Assembly: GCF_004210215.2 (NCBI RefSeq)
Contig: NZ_CP067394.1
Span: forward strand, 2,542,001 to 2,606,000
DNA from: Cryobacterium sp. SO1
GTDB lineage: Bacteria; Actinomycetota; Actinomycetes; Actinomycetales; Microbacteriaceae
Direction of reading: 5' to 3'
DNA length: 64,000 nt
A program made the translations under genes and the position numbers. The notes below the pieces were generated by a model. It did not search any database and was not told the origin of the DNA. It saw nothing but the letters and a program-made list of their open reading frames with translations. Shown here in pieces: positions 17,968-27,001 of the stretch; the first letter of the stretch is position 1, and every line of letters begins with the position of its first letter.

Positions 17968-18095
17968 GGCTGCTTGGTGCAGCCCCAGATCCAGTACAGC
18001 CGCTGGAAGCTCTTCCTGCTAGGCCGCACCACGCACCGCTCTGCCTCGGACTGACGGTGCGACCCAAGCCGCCCCATTCGGGCACCAGGTGGTGC
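17968..18095. promoter_or_regulatory. Divergent control region with GCACCA half-sites
   Basis: The 159-bp gap between the GMC gene and the XRE regulator carries a perfect palindrome GCACCA-GG-TGGTGC (18082-18095), a further GCACCA at 18026-18031, and a hairpin GGCTGC-TTGGT-GCAGCC (17968-17984) that also contains TGGTGC. Repeated half-sites in a divergent spacer suggest operator sites for the XRE-type protein. Confidence 0.5.
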
Positions 18096-18106
18096 AAGCT
18101 GGGTCA

Positions 18107-19009
18107 GTGAACATCGAAAGCGAACTGAAAGATTTCCTTCGGGCGAGCCGGGCGAAGCTTCTGCCGACGGACGTAGGCCTCGGCGACTCGGTAGCTCAAG
18201 GCTTCATTTCCTCCCGCCGTGTTCCCGGTCTGCGGCGTGAGGAGGTGGCGCTGGTCGCCGGCGTGAGCGTCGACTACTACGCTCGCCTGGAGCAAGGACG
18301 CACCCGGCACGTGTCCGATGCTGTGCTCTCTGCTGTCGCATCCGCTCTGCGGCTGAACGGCATCGAGAAGGAGTACCTTTTCGCTCTCGTGGCAAAGAAG
18401 AACGACGTGCCGCACGCATCGGCGCACGGTGTACCAGCGCGGGTGAAGCCGAGCGTTCAGCGCACCCTTGCCGCGTTCACCACGTCTCCGGCTGTCGTCA
18501 TGGGTCTCGGGATGCGCATCTTGGCGATGAACTCGCTCGCCCGCTCGGTCTACTTCGACTTCACCAAGGTCGCGCCGCGTGAGCAGAATCTTGCTCGGTG
18601 GACCTTCCTGTCACCCGAGGCTCGAATCCTCTACTCCGACTGGGAGACCGCGGCGGCCGAGTCGGCCGCCGTCATCCGCGCCGATGCCGGCTCACACCCT
18701 GAGGATGCCGCCCTCAACGAACTCATCGGAGAGTTGACAGTCAGGAGTGAGGACTTCCGTCGCCTCTGGGCCCAGCACGGTGTGCATCGCTGTGGATTCG
18801 GAACAATCCGTCTGGCACACCCGATCGCGGGCCCGATGTCGCTCGATTACCAAGCACTCGACGTACCTGGGGAGCAGGACCAGAAGGTTGTCGTCTACAT
18901 GGCACCGGAGGGATCTCCCTCGGAGGATAGCTTGAGGCTGCTGTCCAGCTGGACTGCGAAAACCGAACAGGCGATCGACGTGTTCAGCCCGTCAACCCGC
19001 CAAGCCTGA
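18107..19009 (+). CDS. XRE-family regulator with MmyB-like sensor domain
   Basis: About 300 aa. The N-terminal Cro/CI helix-turn-helix spans about residues 8-80 (RREEVALVAGVSVDYYARLEQGR is the core, given here in its family context), and the rest matches the MmyB-like PAS-type ligand domain (MGLGMRILAMNSLARSVY, then WTFLSPEAR). Such regulators usually sit beside an oxidoreductase they control and may bind a fatty acid or similar ligand. Start is GTG 18107 or the in-frame GTG 18089; no strong ribosome site favours either. Divergent from the GMC and LLM pair. Confidence 0.9.
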   Translation: MNIESELKDFLRASRAKLLPTDVGLGDSVAQGFISSRRVPGLRREEVALVAGVSVDYYARLEQGRTRHVSDAVLSAVASALRLNGIEKEYLFALVAKKNDVPHASAHGVPARVKPSVQRTLAAFTTSPAVVMGLGMRILAMNSLARSVYFDFTKVAPREQNLARWTFLSPEARILYSDWETAAAESAAVIRADAGSHPEDAALNELIGELTVRSEDFRRLWAQHGVHRCGFGTIRLAHPIAGPMSLDYQALDVPGEQDQKVVVYMAPEGSPSEDSLRLLSSWTAKTEQAIDVFSPSTRQA

Positions 19010-19090
19010 GATCACGCCAGCAGGTAGAGCCCCGTGCAGCATCCAAGCCGTCAGGTTGGTGTCGTGCGGTATGAGGACCCCCAAGGATCC

Positions 19091-19444
19091 CTAGACGATC
19101 AGGCTGCCCAGGCCGAAAACGAAGATGTCGAGCGAGAGAGCGGACACCAGGCAGAGCCCAGCCAGCAGGGTGAGTGCCTGCGGACCGGCCTCGCGGCGCC
19201 GGCCGAGCCAGAAGGCCAGGCCGAACACGATGACCGGGCCCAGCACACCGGCCAGCAACAGGCCCCACCCGAAGCCGTTCAGGGAGGTGTCGAGCATCCC
19301 GGCGGCATTGCTCAGCCCGAGCAGGTTGCCCAGGCCGGCCCACGCGCTGTACGCGTAGAACAGGCCGAACACGATGGAGATGGTCGCGGCCAGCCAGCCG
19401 GGGGTGCGGCGGGTTCGAGCGGTGGTGGTGTCTTCGGTGCTCAT
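19091..19444 (-). CDS. Small integral membrane protein
   Basis: A 117-aa protein with about three to four hydrophobic helices (residues 18-40, 57-80, 92-115) after a short charged N-terminus rich in Thr and Arg. No family recognised. Its ATG overlaps the stop of the upstream 172-aa membrane protein (4 bp), so the two are translated together and may form a complex. Convergent with the XRE regulator. Confidence 0.75.
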   Translation of the reverse strand: MSTEDTTTARTRRTPGWLAATISIVFGLFYAYSAWAGLGNLLGLSNAAGMLDTSLNGFGWGLLLAGVLGPVIVFGLAFWLGRRREAGPQALTLLAGLCLVSALSLDIFVFGLGSLIV

Positions 19445-19962
19445 CAGAGTCCCCCGGATCCGGCGATGAAGGGCAGTGGGACCAGCAGTACGACGCCCAG
19501 GATGAGCCAGGTCCAGCGCAGCCGCGGCTTGCCGCGGGTGAGCCAGTAGGTGCAGGCGAACCAGACCGCGGGGGCCGCGATGGCCAGCCAGGTAGCCAGG
19601 GAGAACATGAACTGGGTCAGCACGTCGGCCGGCGGATTGGTGAGGCGGGAGACGCCGATGAACCAGCCGATCGTGTACAGCAGGTAGACCCCGCCCAGGA
19701 TGCCCAGGCTCACCAGGGCCGGCGACGACAACGGAGCCTTAGCCTCAGGGGCGTCGACATAGCCGCCGGGCGAGCCGGTGACGGCCCAGCCCTCGGGCAG
19801 GTCGCCGGCAGGTTCCGCCGTGACAGGACCGGCCGCGCTGGCGGCCTCGGTGTCGGCGGCGGGCGCATCCGTTGGCTCGGGCGTCGTTCTGCTGCCGGAC
19901 ACGAGCGTGGGGTCGTCGTCGCCGGCCCAGCCGAGCGCGTCGTCATCCCGAGAAGAAGTCAT
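19444..19962 (-). CDS. Membrane protein with disordered N-terminus
   Basis: A 172-aa protein. Residues 1-80 are acidic and rich in Ala, Thr and Pro, with EGWAVTGSPGGYVDAPEAKAP before the membrane part; three hydrophobic segments follow (about 83-103, 115-137, 148-168). No enzymatic motif seen. It is coupled to the downstream 117-aa membrane protein by an ATGA overlap. Function unknown; the pair appears to be an actinobacterial membrane duo of unclear role. Confidence 0.78.
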   Translation of the reverse strand: MTSSRDDDALGWAGDDDPTLVSGSRTTPEPTDAPAADTEAASAAGPVTAEPAGDLPEGWAVTGSPGGYVDAPEAKAPLSSPALVSLGILGGVYLLYTIGWFIGVSRLTNPPADVLTQFMFSLATWLAIAAPAVWFACTYWLTRGKPRLRWTWLILGVVLLVPLPFIAGSGGL

Positions 19963-19993
19963 GTGTCCAGCTTATTGGACCGGCGACTGCGCT

Positions 19994-21049
19994 TCAGTGA
20001 CTGATCAGCACCTTCAGCGCGTGGGTGTCGGCGGCGCGGGAGAAGGTGTCGTAGGCGTCCAGAACGTGGTCGAAATCGAACCGGTGGGTGGCCATCCGGT
20101 CCACGGGGATCTTGTGCTGGGTCACCAGCTTGAGCAGCATCGGGGTGGTGTTGGTGTTCACCAGGCCCATGCTGATGCTGATGTTCTGGATCCACAGGTT
20201 CTCCACGTGTAGCGGCACGGGCTTGCCGTGCACGCCCACATTGGCCAGATGCCCGCCGGGCCGCACGATCTCGGTGGCCATGGTGAAGGTCTCCGGGATG
20301 CCGACGGCCTCGATGGCCACGTCCACGCCGGCACCGTCGGTGACGGCGAGAACCTCGTCCCGCCACTGGGGGCGGCCGGAGAGCACCGTGTGGGTGGCTC
20401 CGAAGGCCGTGGCCTGTTCGAGCCGGTTCTCGTCGATGTCGACGGCCACGATCGCGCCAGCGCCGTAGAGCCCCGCGGTGGCGATCGCTGCCAGGCCGAC
20501 GGGGCCGGCGCCGATCACGGCGACAACGTCGCCCGGCGCCACCTGACCGTACTGCACCCCGATTTCGAACCCGGTGGGCAGGATGTCCGAGAGCATCACC
20601 GCCTCAGCGTCGGTGACGGACTCCGGCAACGGATACAACGAGTTGTCCGCGTAGGGCACCCGCACGAACTCGGCCTGGGTGCCGTCGATCAGATGCCCGA
20701 AGACCCAGCCGATGCCCGACCGGCCCTCGTCGCCGAGGCAGTGCGAGAAGAGTCCGGTCTTGCAGTTCGCACAGTGCCCGCAGGACTTGATGCAGGAGAT
20801 CAGCACCCGTTGGCCCACGGTGATGGACTCGACCGCGTCGCCGATGGCGATGACCGTGCCGACGCCCTCGTGGCCGAGGATGCGCCCGGGCTGCACCGCG
20901 GGCACGTCACCCTTGAGAATATGAAGGTCCGTGCCGCAGATGGTGGTGGTGTCCACCCGCACGATGGCGTCGGTGGACCGGATGATCTGCGGGTCAGGCA
21001 CGTCGGTCCAGGTCTTCTGGCCGGGACCGTTGTAGACGAGTGCTTTCAC
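19994..21049 (-). CDS. Zinc-dependent alcohol dehydrogenase (MDR family)
   Basis: A 351-aa zinc MDR. Catalytic zinc ligands are in ICGTDLH and GHEGVG, structural zinc ligands in the C-x2-C-x2-C-x7-C lobe (CGHCANCKTGLFSHC), and the cofactor motif is GAGPVG. The architecture matches NADP-dependent secondary alcohol dehydrogenases and related polyol enzymes. Start is GTG 21049 with GGAG 7 bp upstream; the longer frame is unlikely. Monocistronic by position. Substrate cannot be deduced. Confidence 0.93.
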   Translation of the reverse strand: MKALVYNGPGQKTWTDVPDPQIIRSTDAIVRVDTTTICGTDLHILKGDVPAVQPGRILGHEGVGTVIAIGDAVESITVGQRVLISCIKSCGHCANCKTGLFSHCLGDEGRSGIGWVFGHLIDGTQAEFVRVPYADNSLYPLPESVTDAEAVMLSDILPTGFEIGVQYGQVAPGDVVAVIGAGPVGLAAIATAGLYGAGAIVAVDIDENRLEQATAFGATHTVLSGRPQWRDEVLAVTDGAGVDVAIEAVGIPETFTMATEIVRPGGHLANVGVHGKPVPLHVENLWIQNISISMGLVNTNTTPMLLKLVTQHKIPVDRMATHRFDFDHVLDAYDTFSRAADTHALKVLISH

Positions 21050-21225
21050 GATGACGCTCCTGTGAGTAGACGCTCCAGCGAGTCGCGGATGGCTCACCAA
21101 TGCGGGCCATAGTACCCGGGAGCATCGGAGGGGGTAGTCTGGTGGGCTCGTTCGAGCCCGGGCGAAAAATGCAGCACCATCTCGACACCAACCGCGCCAC
21201 CTGCTCAGCTACACGATCCAGGCGG

Positions 21226-21942
21226 TCAAGCCCGTGGTGTGATCCGGGCTGCCGGCACCGTGCGTCGCCGAATGATCTGGGTCACCGCGATGACCCAACC
21301 CAGCACACCGGCCAGGCAGACCCTCTCGGCCAGCCCCAGCAGGCCGGGCGCGGCGGCGGCCGCGACGCCCAGCGACACCAGGCCTAGAGCCGCGACACCG
21401 GTGAGCACGGCGGCGGCCGGAAAGGCCCCGGGCAGGTCGCTGCCGTGCAGCCACGCGGTCAACAGGCCGAAGCCCACCAGCGCGGTGACGAAGCCCGCGC
21501 CCGCGACGATGAGGTGCCAGGCGCCGAGCGCGGTGGTCGGGGCGAGCCCGGGAGCATCGGCCGGTGGGATGTCGGTGGGCAGGAAGGCGAGGGCGGCGGA
21601 GCACACCCCGGCGAACAACATCAGGCCCAGGCCGCACTGCCGCAGTCGCGACCGGGGGCCGAAAGCCCGGAGCGCGGCGACGGCGCAGACCGTGACCACT
21701 CCCCTGGCCAGGAAGTTCAGGTTCATGACCCAGCCGTACGGCCCCACCGCGAGGTTGCTCTCGGCCTCGGAGATCACGCTGTAGTGCGGCGGCAGAAGCT
21801 GCAGCACCACGTCGACGAGCACGTAGAGCACCGCGCCCACCAGGGCGACGGTGGCCAGCAGTCGGGTGGACCGAGTGGCACCGGCGCCACTCACCGCGGG
21901 TGCGTCGGCCAGCTTCTGGGTCGAGGAATTCGGCGTGCTCAC
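21226..21942 (-). CDS. DUF998-family membrane protein
   Basis: A 238-aa protein with about six transmembrane helices from residue 27 onward. The family-like segment YSVISEAESNLAVGPYGWVMNLNF after the first helix matches DUF998 (actinobacterial integral membrane proteins). The C-terminus is a basic tail. The 176-bp gap to the alcohol dehydrogenase downstream holds a small hairpin (GGGCTCG-TT-CGAGCCC at 21144-21159). Function unknown. Confidence 0.82.
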   Translation of the reverse strand: MSTPNSSTQKLADAPAVSGAGATRSTRLLATVALVGAVLYVLVDVVLQLLPPHYSVISEAESNLAVGPYGWVMNLNFLARGVVTVCAVAALRAFGPRSRLRQCGLGLMLFAGVCSAALAFLPTDIPPADAPGLAPTTALGAWHLIVAGAGFVTALVGFGLLTAWLHGSDLPGAFPAAAVLTGVAALGLVSLGVAAAAAPGLLGLAERVCLAGVLGWVIAVTQIIRRRTVPAARITPRA

Positions 21943-22060
21943 GCCGGAAGCCTATCGGGCTCCAACCGGGGCAGACGCGTCGGCCGGCTGGCGCTGGGTA
22001 GCGGTGCTCGGCAGGCCCGCGCTGAGAACAACCGAGCACCTTGGCGAGAGGGCAGGTGAG

Positions 22061-22095
22061 GCCACTTGAGGGCGCTGGCACTGCCCTCAAGTGGC
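22061..22095. terminator. 13-bp perfect hairpin between two minus-strand genes
   Basis: GCCACTTGAGGGC (22061-22073) and GCCCTCAAGTGGC (22083-22095) pair perfectly around a 9-nt loop. It lies 85 bp behind the phosphatase-family stop at 22180 in the direction of transcription and upstream of the DUF998 gene. No T-run follows, so it may terminate weakly or protect the phosphatase mRNA end. It shares the CCACTTG word with dispersed palindrome copy A but not the rest. Confidence 0.55.
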
Positions 22096-22179
22096 GACTC
22101 GGTGCATCCGCCCGTCACGAAGTCGGGCACCATCTGCCGAGGTGGAGGCGGACTCCCCCGCACAACCCAATCAACGCCG

Positions 22180-23496
22180 TTATCCGGCCGTGGTGAACGC
22201 CCCCAGACGTGCGGTTCCGTCATACCCACCGGCCGGCGGGGCGAGCCCGAAGAGCGCACCGACCGTGGGCGCCACGTCCACCGTTCGGGCCGGATCGGAG
22301 AGCACCACACCAGACCTCACGCTGGCGCTCCCGCCCGTGATGAAGAACGGTATCGGTTCCGTGGCGGGATGCCCGTGGTTGCCCGGGATCGGATTGGAGA
22401 CGAGTGTCGGGTCGGAGAATCGCCACCCTGCGCGGCAGTAGGCGACAAGGTCGCCGGCCTCGTCCCCCAACCGCAACTCGGACGGCTCGGCGATGGACAG
22501 CACCCCTGGATGCGCCAGGACGAGATCGCGCACGGAGGCGAGCCCCGCGCTGCGTGTTTCCGCAGCACCGACCCAGTACAGCAGGTCAGCCCCGCCGTTC
22601 TGTCCGATCACAATATTGTCGCGAAGCTCGGGCCGGCCCGAGAGAATCTGGTCCACTGAGATGACGTTGGTCGGGATCGACCAGTCCATCGAGTGGTCGG
22701 CGAGAACGATCAGCACGCTGCTCGACCACCGGTCGGTGGCAACGAGATGATCGACGAATCGCCCCACCTGGTGATCAGTGGATGCGAGCGCGGCCGTTCG
22801 CGCGGCGCGCAGCGTGGTGCCCGTCACGTCGGAATGACCCACTCTGTCGACGTCGCCCAGGTTCGTGAAGACCAGGTCGGGATCGGCGGAGTCAACCATG
22901 GCGATCAGGGCGTCCATGGTGAACTGATCCGGCGCGTGGTTGGTGATCGGAACGAGGGGTGCCGGCTCCCACCGATAGGTGGCCCGTTCGCCGAAGATGC
23001 CGAACAGGTACGCCTTACTCAACACCGACCCCGTGGTGCGACCGGTTTCCCGGAGTCGTTCGAGCAGAGTGGGGAACCGGAGATCGGTCGGACGATCAAG
23101 GTCGCGCACGACGCCCTCCGCCCGGTCGTAGACGGCGTTCGCCGGAACACCGGAGCGGTCGGGGCGCACGCCCGTCACCATCATCACGTGGTTCGGGATG
23201 GTCTCCATGATCGGCACGGACCTGGCCGCGGGAAAATTCGTTCCCGCTGTGCGCAGCTCCTGCAGCCGAGGGGTGAGCGCGGTGGTGATCTCATCGGGCC
23301 TGCACCCGTCGACGACCAGGACGTACACCCGGGTGCGAGACCCCGGCATGACCTCCGCCGTCACGGGTGCCGGCGCCACGGCCCACGCCGCGCCGGGAGC
23401 GGCAGACAACAGCACAGCGGCGCCCGTCCCGACGGCGATCCTCAGGAATTGACGACGATCCGTTCCTGCCGACCCCGAGCCCCGCAGCGGCGTCAC
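22180..23496 (-). CDS. Exported alkaline phosphatase / nucleotide pyrophosphatase-family protein
   Basis: A 438-aa member of the alkaline phosphatase superfamily (type I phosphodiesterase type). A Tat signal is visible (DRRQFLRIA then a hydrophobic stretch ending AWA at about residue 40). Metal-ligand regions include VVDGCRPDEIT near residue 62, the PNHVMMVTG nucleophile region (Thr/Ser loop), GDVDRVGHSD and ADHSMDW, and GNHGH near the C-terminus. It overlaps phoD by 4 bp (ATGA) and is the second gene of a phosphate-scavenging pair. Confidence 0.88.
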   Translation of the reverse strand: MTPLRGSGSAGTDRRQFLRIAVGTGAAVLLSAAPGAAWAVAPAPVTAEVMPGSRTRVYVLVVDGCRPDEITTALTPRLQELRTAGTNFPAARSVPIMETIPNHVMMVTGVRPDRSGVPANAVYDRAEGVVRDLDRPTDLRFPTLLERLRETGRTTGSVLSKAYLFGIFGERATYRWEPAPLVPITNHAPDQFTMDALIAMVDSADPDLVFTNLGDVDRVGHSDVTGTTLRAARTAALASTDHQVGRFVDHLVATDRWSSSVLIVLADHSMDWSIPTNVISVDQILSGRPELRDNIVIGQNGGADLLYWVGAAETRSAGLASVRDLVLAHPGVLSIAEPSELRLGDEAGDLVAYCRAGWRFSDPTLVSNPIPGNHGHPATEPIPFFITGGSASVRSGVVLSDPARTVDVAPTVGALFGLAPPAGGYDGTARLGAFTTAG

Positions 23497-25160
23497 AGCC
23501 CCGCTCCCCGGGTCGCTCCGACGCGTTCAGTGACCGACCGGGTTCCGGCCAGCACCTGCCATGAGGTTGACAGCGCACTGGTCGATGCCGGGTTCGTGCG
23601 CTCGGCGAGCACGTACCAGTCCATCGTCACGGCGGCGGGCGTGATATCGAGAACGGAGTACCCATGGGAGTCGAAGTCGAGGTACTTGATATGTGGATTC
23701 GCTGTCTTGAAGGCCTCTTCCACGGCGACCGATACCGTTCGTGCCGGCACGCCGAGGATGTCATCCAGGTTGTCGCTGGTCACAGACGTGCAGACGAGCT
23801 CGGCGGCGACGGATGCCCCGGTCGTCGGGTACGTCAGCGGATCCGCCGGCAGGTCGCAGGCCCATCCGGAGTGGATGTCACCGGTCAGGAAGACGGCGTC
23901 CATGATGGCGTGGTCGCGCAAATGGCCGACCACGCGGCTTCGATCCGCCGTGTAGCCGTCCCATTGGTCGACGTTGTACGGCACTCCGTCGACCGTTGTG
24001 GTGCCCAGGAGCGTCTGGACGCCACCGATCTGGGTGGCCGACAGTGTGGAGGGAAAGCGCACCGGCGCGATCATGACGGGGTTGCCCACGAGCTTCCACT
24101 GCGTGGTCGCGGCAGAGAGGCCATCGAGCAGCCAATCCATCTGAGCGGCACCCGTTATGGTGCGTTCGGGGCTGGACACGGACGGATCGGCAACGCTCGC
24201 GGCCTGTTGGCTGCGGTAGGAGCGCAGATCGAGCATGGAGACGCTTGCGAGGGTGCCGAAGGAGAATCGACGGTACAGCTGGCCGCTGGGTTCGAAACGC
24301 ACGGGCATCCACTCGGCGTAGGCCTGTTGGGAAGCGGCCTGCCGCGCGCCCCACGCGCCCTCCACGCCCTCCGTGTGGTTCTCCGCTCCCCCCGACCATG
24401 CGTCGTTGGCGAACTCGTGGTCGTCCCACGTCACGATGAACCCCACGGCAGCGTGCAGGGCCTGCAGATCGGGGTCCTGCTTGTACTGCGCGTGGCGACG
24501 GCGGTAATGCTCCAACGTGGTCATCTCGATCGCGGGATCATGAGGCCGCACGACCACGTCGCGCGCCTGATACTCGCCGGGCGCGTATTCGTACAGGTAA
24601 TCGCCGAGGTGCAGAACCACGTCGAGGTCGCCACGGTCCGCCAGATGCCGGTAGGCGGCGAAATACCCGGCCTGCAGGTTGGCGCAGGAGACGACGCCCA
24701 TCCGGAGACGGTCGAGGCGGGCGCCTGCCGCGGGGGCGGTACGGGTGCGGCCCGTGGCCGAGTGCACCCCGGCACAGCGGAATCGGTACCAGTAGCTCGT
24801 GCCCGGATTCAGACCCGTCACGGCGACCTTGACGGTGTGGTCACGTTCCGGGCCGGTCGGCGTCTGCCCCCGTGCGGTGATGTGTTGGAACCCCGAGTCC
24901 TCCGCGACCTCCCAGTCCACGGCCACGGCGGGCCCTGCACCGGAACCGGGGATCGCTGCGAGGGTCGGCGTCACTCGGGTCCACAGCAGCACACCGTCGG
25001 GAAGGGGATCGCCGGATGCCACACCGTGGTGGAATCCGGTTGAATCCGCTCCCGTCGATGTCGCCGCACGGGCCGGACCGGTACCAGTTGACACGGTCGC
25101 GGCGCCCGCAAGAATGAACACGCCGGCGGAAAACAGGTCACGTCGGGTGAGAGGGGTCAT
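23493..25160 (-). CDS. phoD: Alkaline phosphatase D (Tat-exported)
   Basis: A 555-aa PhoD-type phosphodiesterase/monoesterase that releases phosphate from esters outside the cell. N-terminal Tat signal (TRRDLFSAG), an N-terminal FN3-like PhoD_N domain (FHHGVASGDPLPDGVLLWTR), then the metallophosphatase core with GVVSCANLQAGYF, HLGDYLYEY, TWDDHEFAND and FLTGDIHSGW. These supply the Ca/Fe ligands of PhoD enzymes. First gene of a two-gene unit with the downstream phosphodiesterase. A PHO-box-like direct repeat lies about 50-70 bp upstream, so PhoP control under phosphate starvation is likely (inference). Confidence 0.94.
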   Translation of the reverse strand: MTPLTRRDLFSAGVFILAGAATVSTGTGPARAATSTGADSTGFHHGVASGDPLPDGVLLWTRVTPTLAAIPGSGAGPAVAVDWEVAEDSGFQHITARGQTPTGPERDHTVKVAVTGLNPGTSYWYRFRCAGVHSATGRTRTAPAAGARLDRLRMGVVSCANLQAGYFAAYRHLADRGDLDVVLHLGDYLYEYAPGEYQARDVVVRPHDPAIEMTTLEHYRRRHAQYKQDPDLQALHAAVGFIVTWDDHEFANDAWSGGAENHTEGVEGAWGARQAASQQAYAEWMPVRFEPSGQLYRRFSFGTLASVSMLDLRSYRSQQAASVADPSVSSPERTITGAAQMDWLLDGLSAATTQWKLVGNPVMIAPVRFPSTLSATQIGGVQTLLGTTTVDGVPYNVDQWDGYTADRSRVVGHLRDHAIMDAVFLTGDIHSGWACDLPADPLTYPTTGASVAAELVCTSVTSDNLDDILGVPARTVSVAVEEAFKTANPHIKYLDFDSHGYSVLDITPAAVTMDWYVLAERTNPASTSALSTSWQVLAGTRSVTERVGATRGAGL

Positions 25161-25210
25161 GTCCCCAGCTTGGGGGACTCCGTGGCGGCACCCTGACGAA
25201 CAGCGCCTTT

Positions 25211-25232
25211 GTTCACCGGCTGTTCAGCTCGC
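25211..25232. promoter_or_regulatory. PHO-box-like direct repeat upstream of phoD
   Basis: Two adjacent 11-bp units, GTTCACCGGCT and GTTCAGCTCGC, both starting GTTCA, sit 51-72 bp upstream of the phoD start (on the strand opposite to phoD). The 11-bp periodicity and the GTTCACC word match the actinobacterial PhoP box known from Streptomyces. Confidence 0.65.
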
Positions 25233-25321
25233 TCCGACGTCGATTTTCCCGACAGACGAACACGGCCGGCCAGACCCAGGGGTGCAGCCGACTGCGGCGC
25301 CGCGGTCGCCGGGCAACAAGA

Positions 25322-25357
25322 AAGGACGGGACCGATTCGTGAATCGGTCCCGTCCTT
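25322..25357 (-). terminator. Strong hairpin terminator behind ilvC
   Basis: AAGGACGGGACCGATTC pairs perfectly with GAATCGGTCCCGTCCTT around a 2-nt centre. It lies 14 bp behind the ilvC stop; on the minus strand it is followed by TTCTTGTTG, a weak T-tract. It should end the ilvD-B-N-C transcript. Confidence 0.88.
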
Positions 25358-25370
25358 GCGGTGGTGCTCG

Positions 25371-26489
<1,119 letters not shown>

Positions 26490-26999
26490 TTAGTTCTTGA
26501 AAACGCGTTCGGTGATCGACTTGGATCCCCGACCGATGGCGAGCAGGCCCGATTGGGCGATTTCCTTGATGCCGTACGGTTCGAGCACCCGGAGGAAGGC
26601 CGCGACCTTGCCGGAGTCCCCGGTGACCTCGATGACGACGGCATCCGTGGCGACATCGACGACCCGGGCACGGAACAGGGTGACGGCCTCAAGCACCTGG
26701 GAGCGGGTGGTGTTGTCCGCCCGCACCTTGACGAGCAGGTGTTCACGCTGCACCGACTGGCTCGGGTCGAGCTCGACGATCTTGATGACGTTGATCAGCT
26801 TGTTGAGCTGCTTGGTCACCTGCTCGAGCGGGGCGTCTTCGACGTCGACGAGGATCGTGATCCGCGACAGGCCCGGGATCTCGCTGTGGCCGACGGCGAG
26901 GCTCTCGATGTTGAAGCCACGTCGGGCGAACAGGCCGGCGACGCGGGTCAACAGGCCGGGCTTGTCCTCGACGAGGAGGCTGAGAACATGGGTGCTCAT
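26490..26999 (-). CDS. ilvN: Acetolactate synthase small (regulatory) subunit
   Basis: A 169-aa regulatory subunit that confers valine feedback inhibition on IlvB. The N-terminal ACT domain (LSLLVEDKPGLLTRVAGLFARRGFN region, residues 5-30) and the C-terminal ALS_ss domain (EVTGDSGKVAAFLRVLEPYGIKEIAQSG) are complete. The ribosome site GAGGAG overlaps the ilvB stop, and the genes are 2 bp apart, so the subunits are co-translated. Confidence 0.97.
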   Translation of the reverse strand: MSTHVLSLLVEDKPGLLTRVAGLFARRGFNIESLAVGHSEIPGLSRITILVDVEDAPLEQVTKQLNKLINVIKIVELDPSQSVQREHLLVKVRADNTTRSQVLEAVTLFRARVVDVATDAVVIEVTGDSGKVAAFLRVLEPYGIKEIAQSGLLAIGRGSKSITERVFKN

Positions 27000-27001
27000 G
27001 G

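Noticed and set aside
16436..18097. Longer GMC protein starting at 18097
   Set aside because: The extra 50 residues lie in the divergent control region and lack a ribosome site; the FAD motif sits at the expected distance from ATG 17947.
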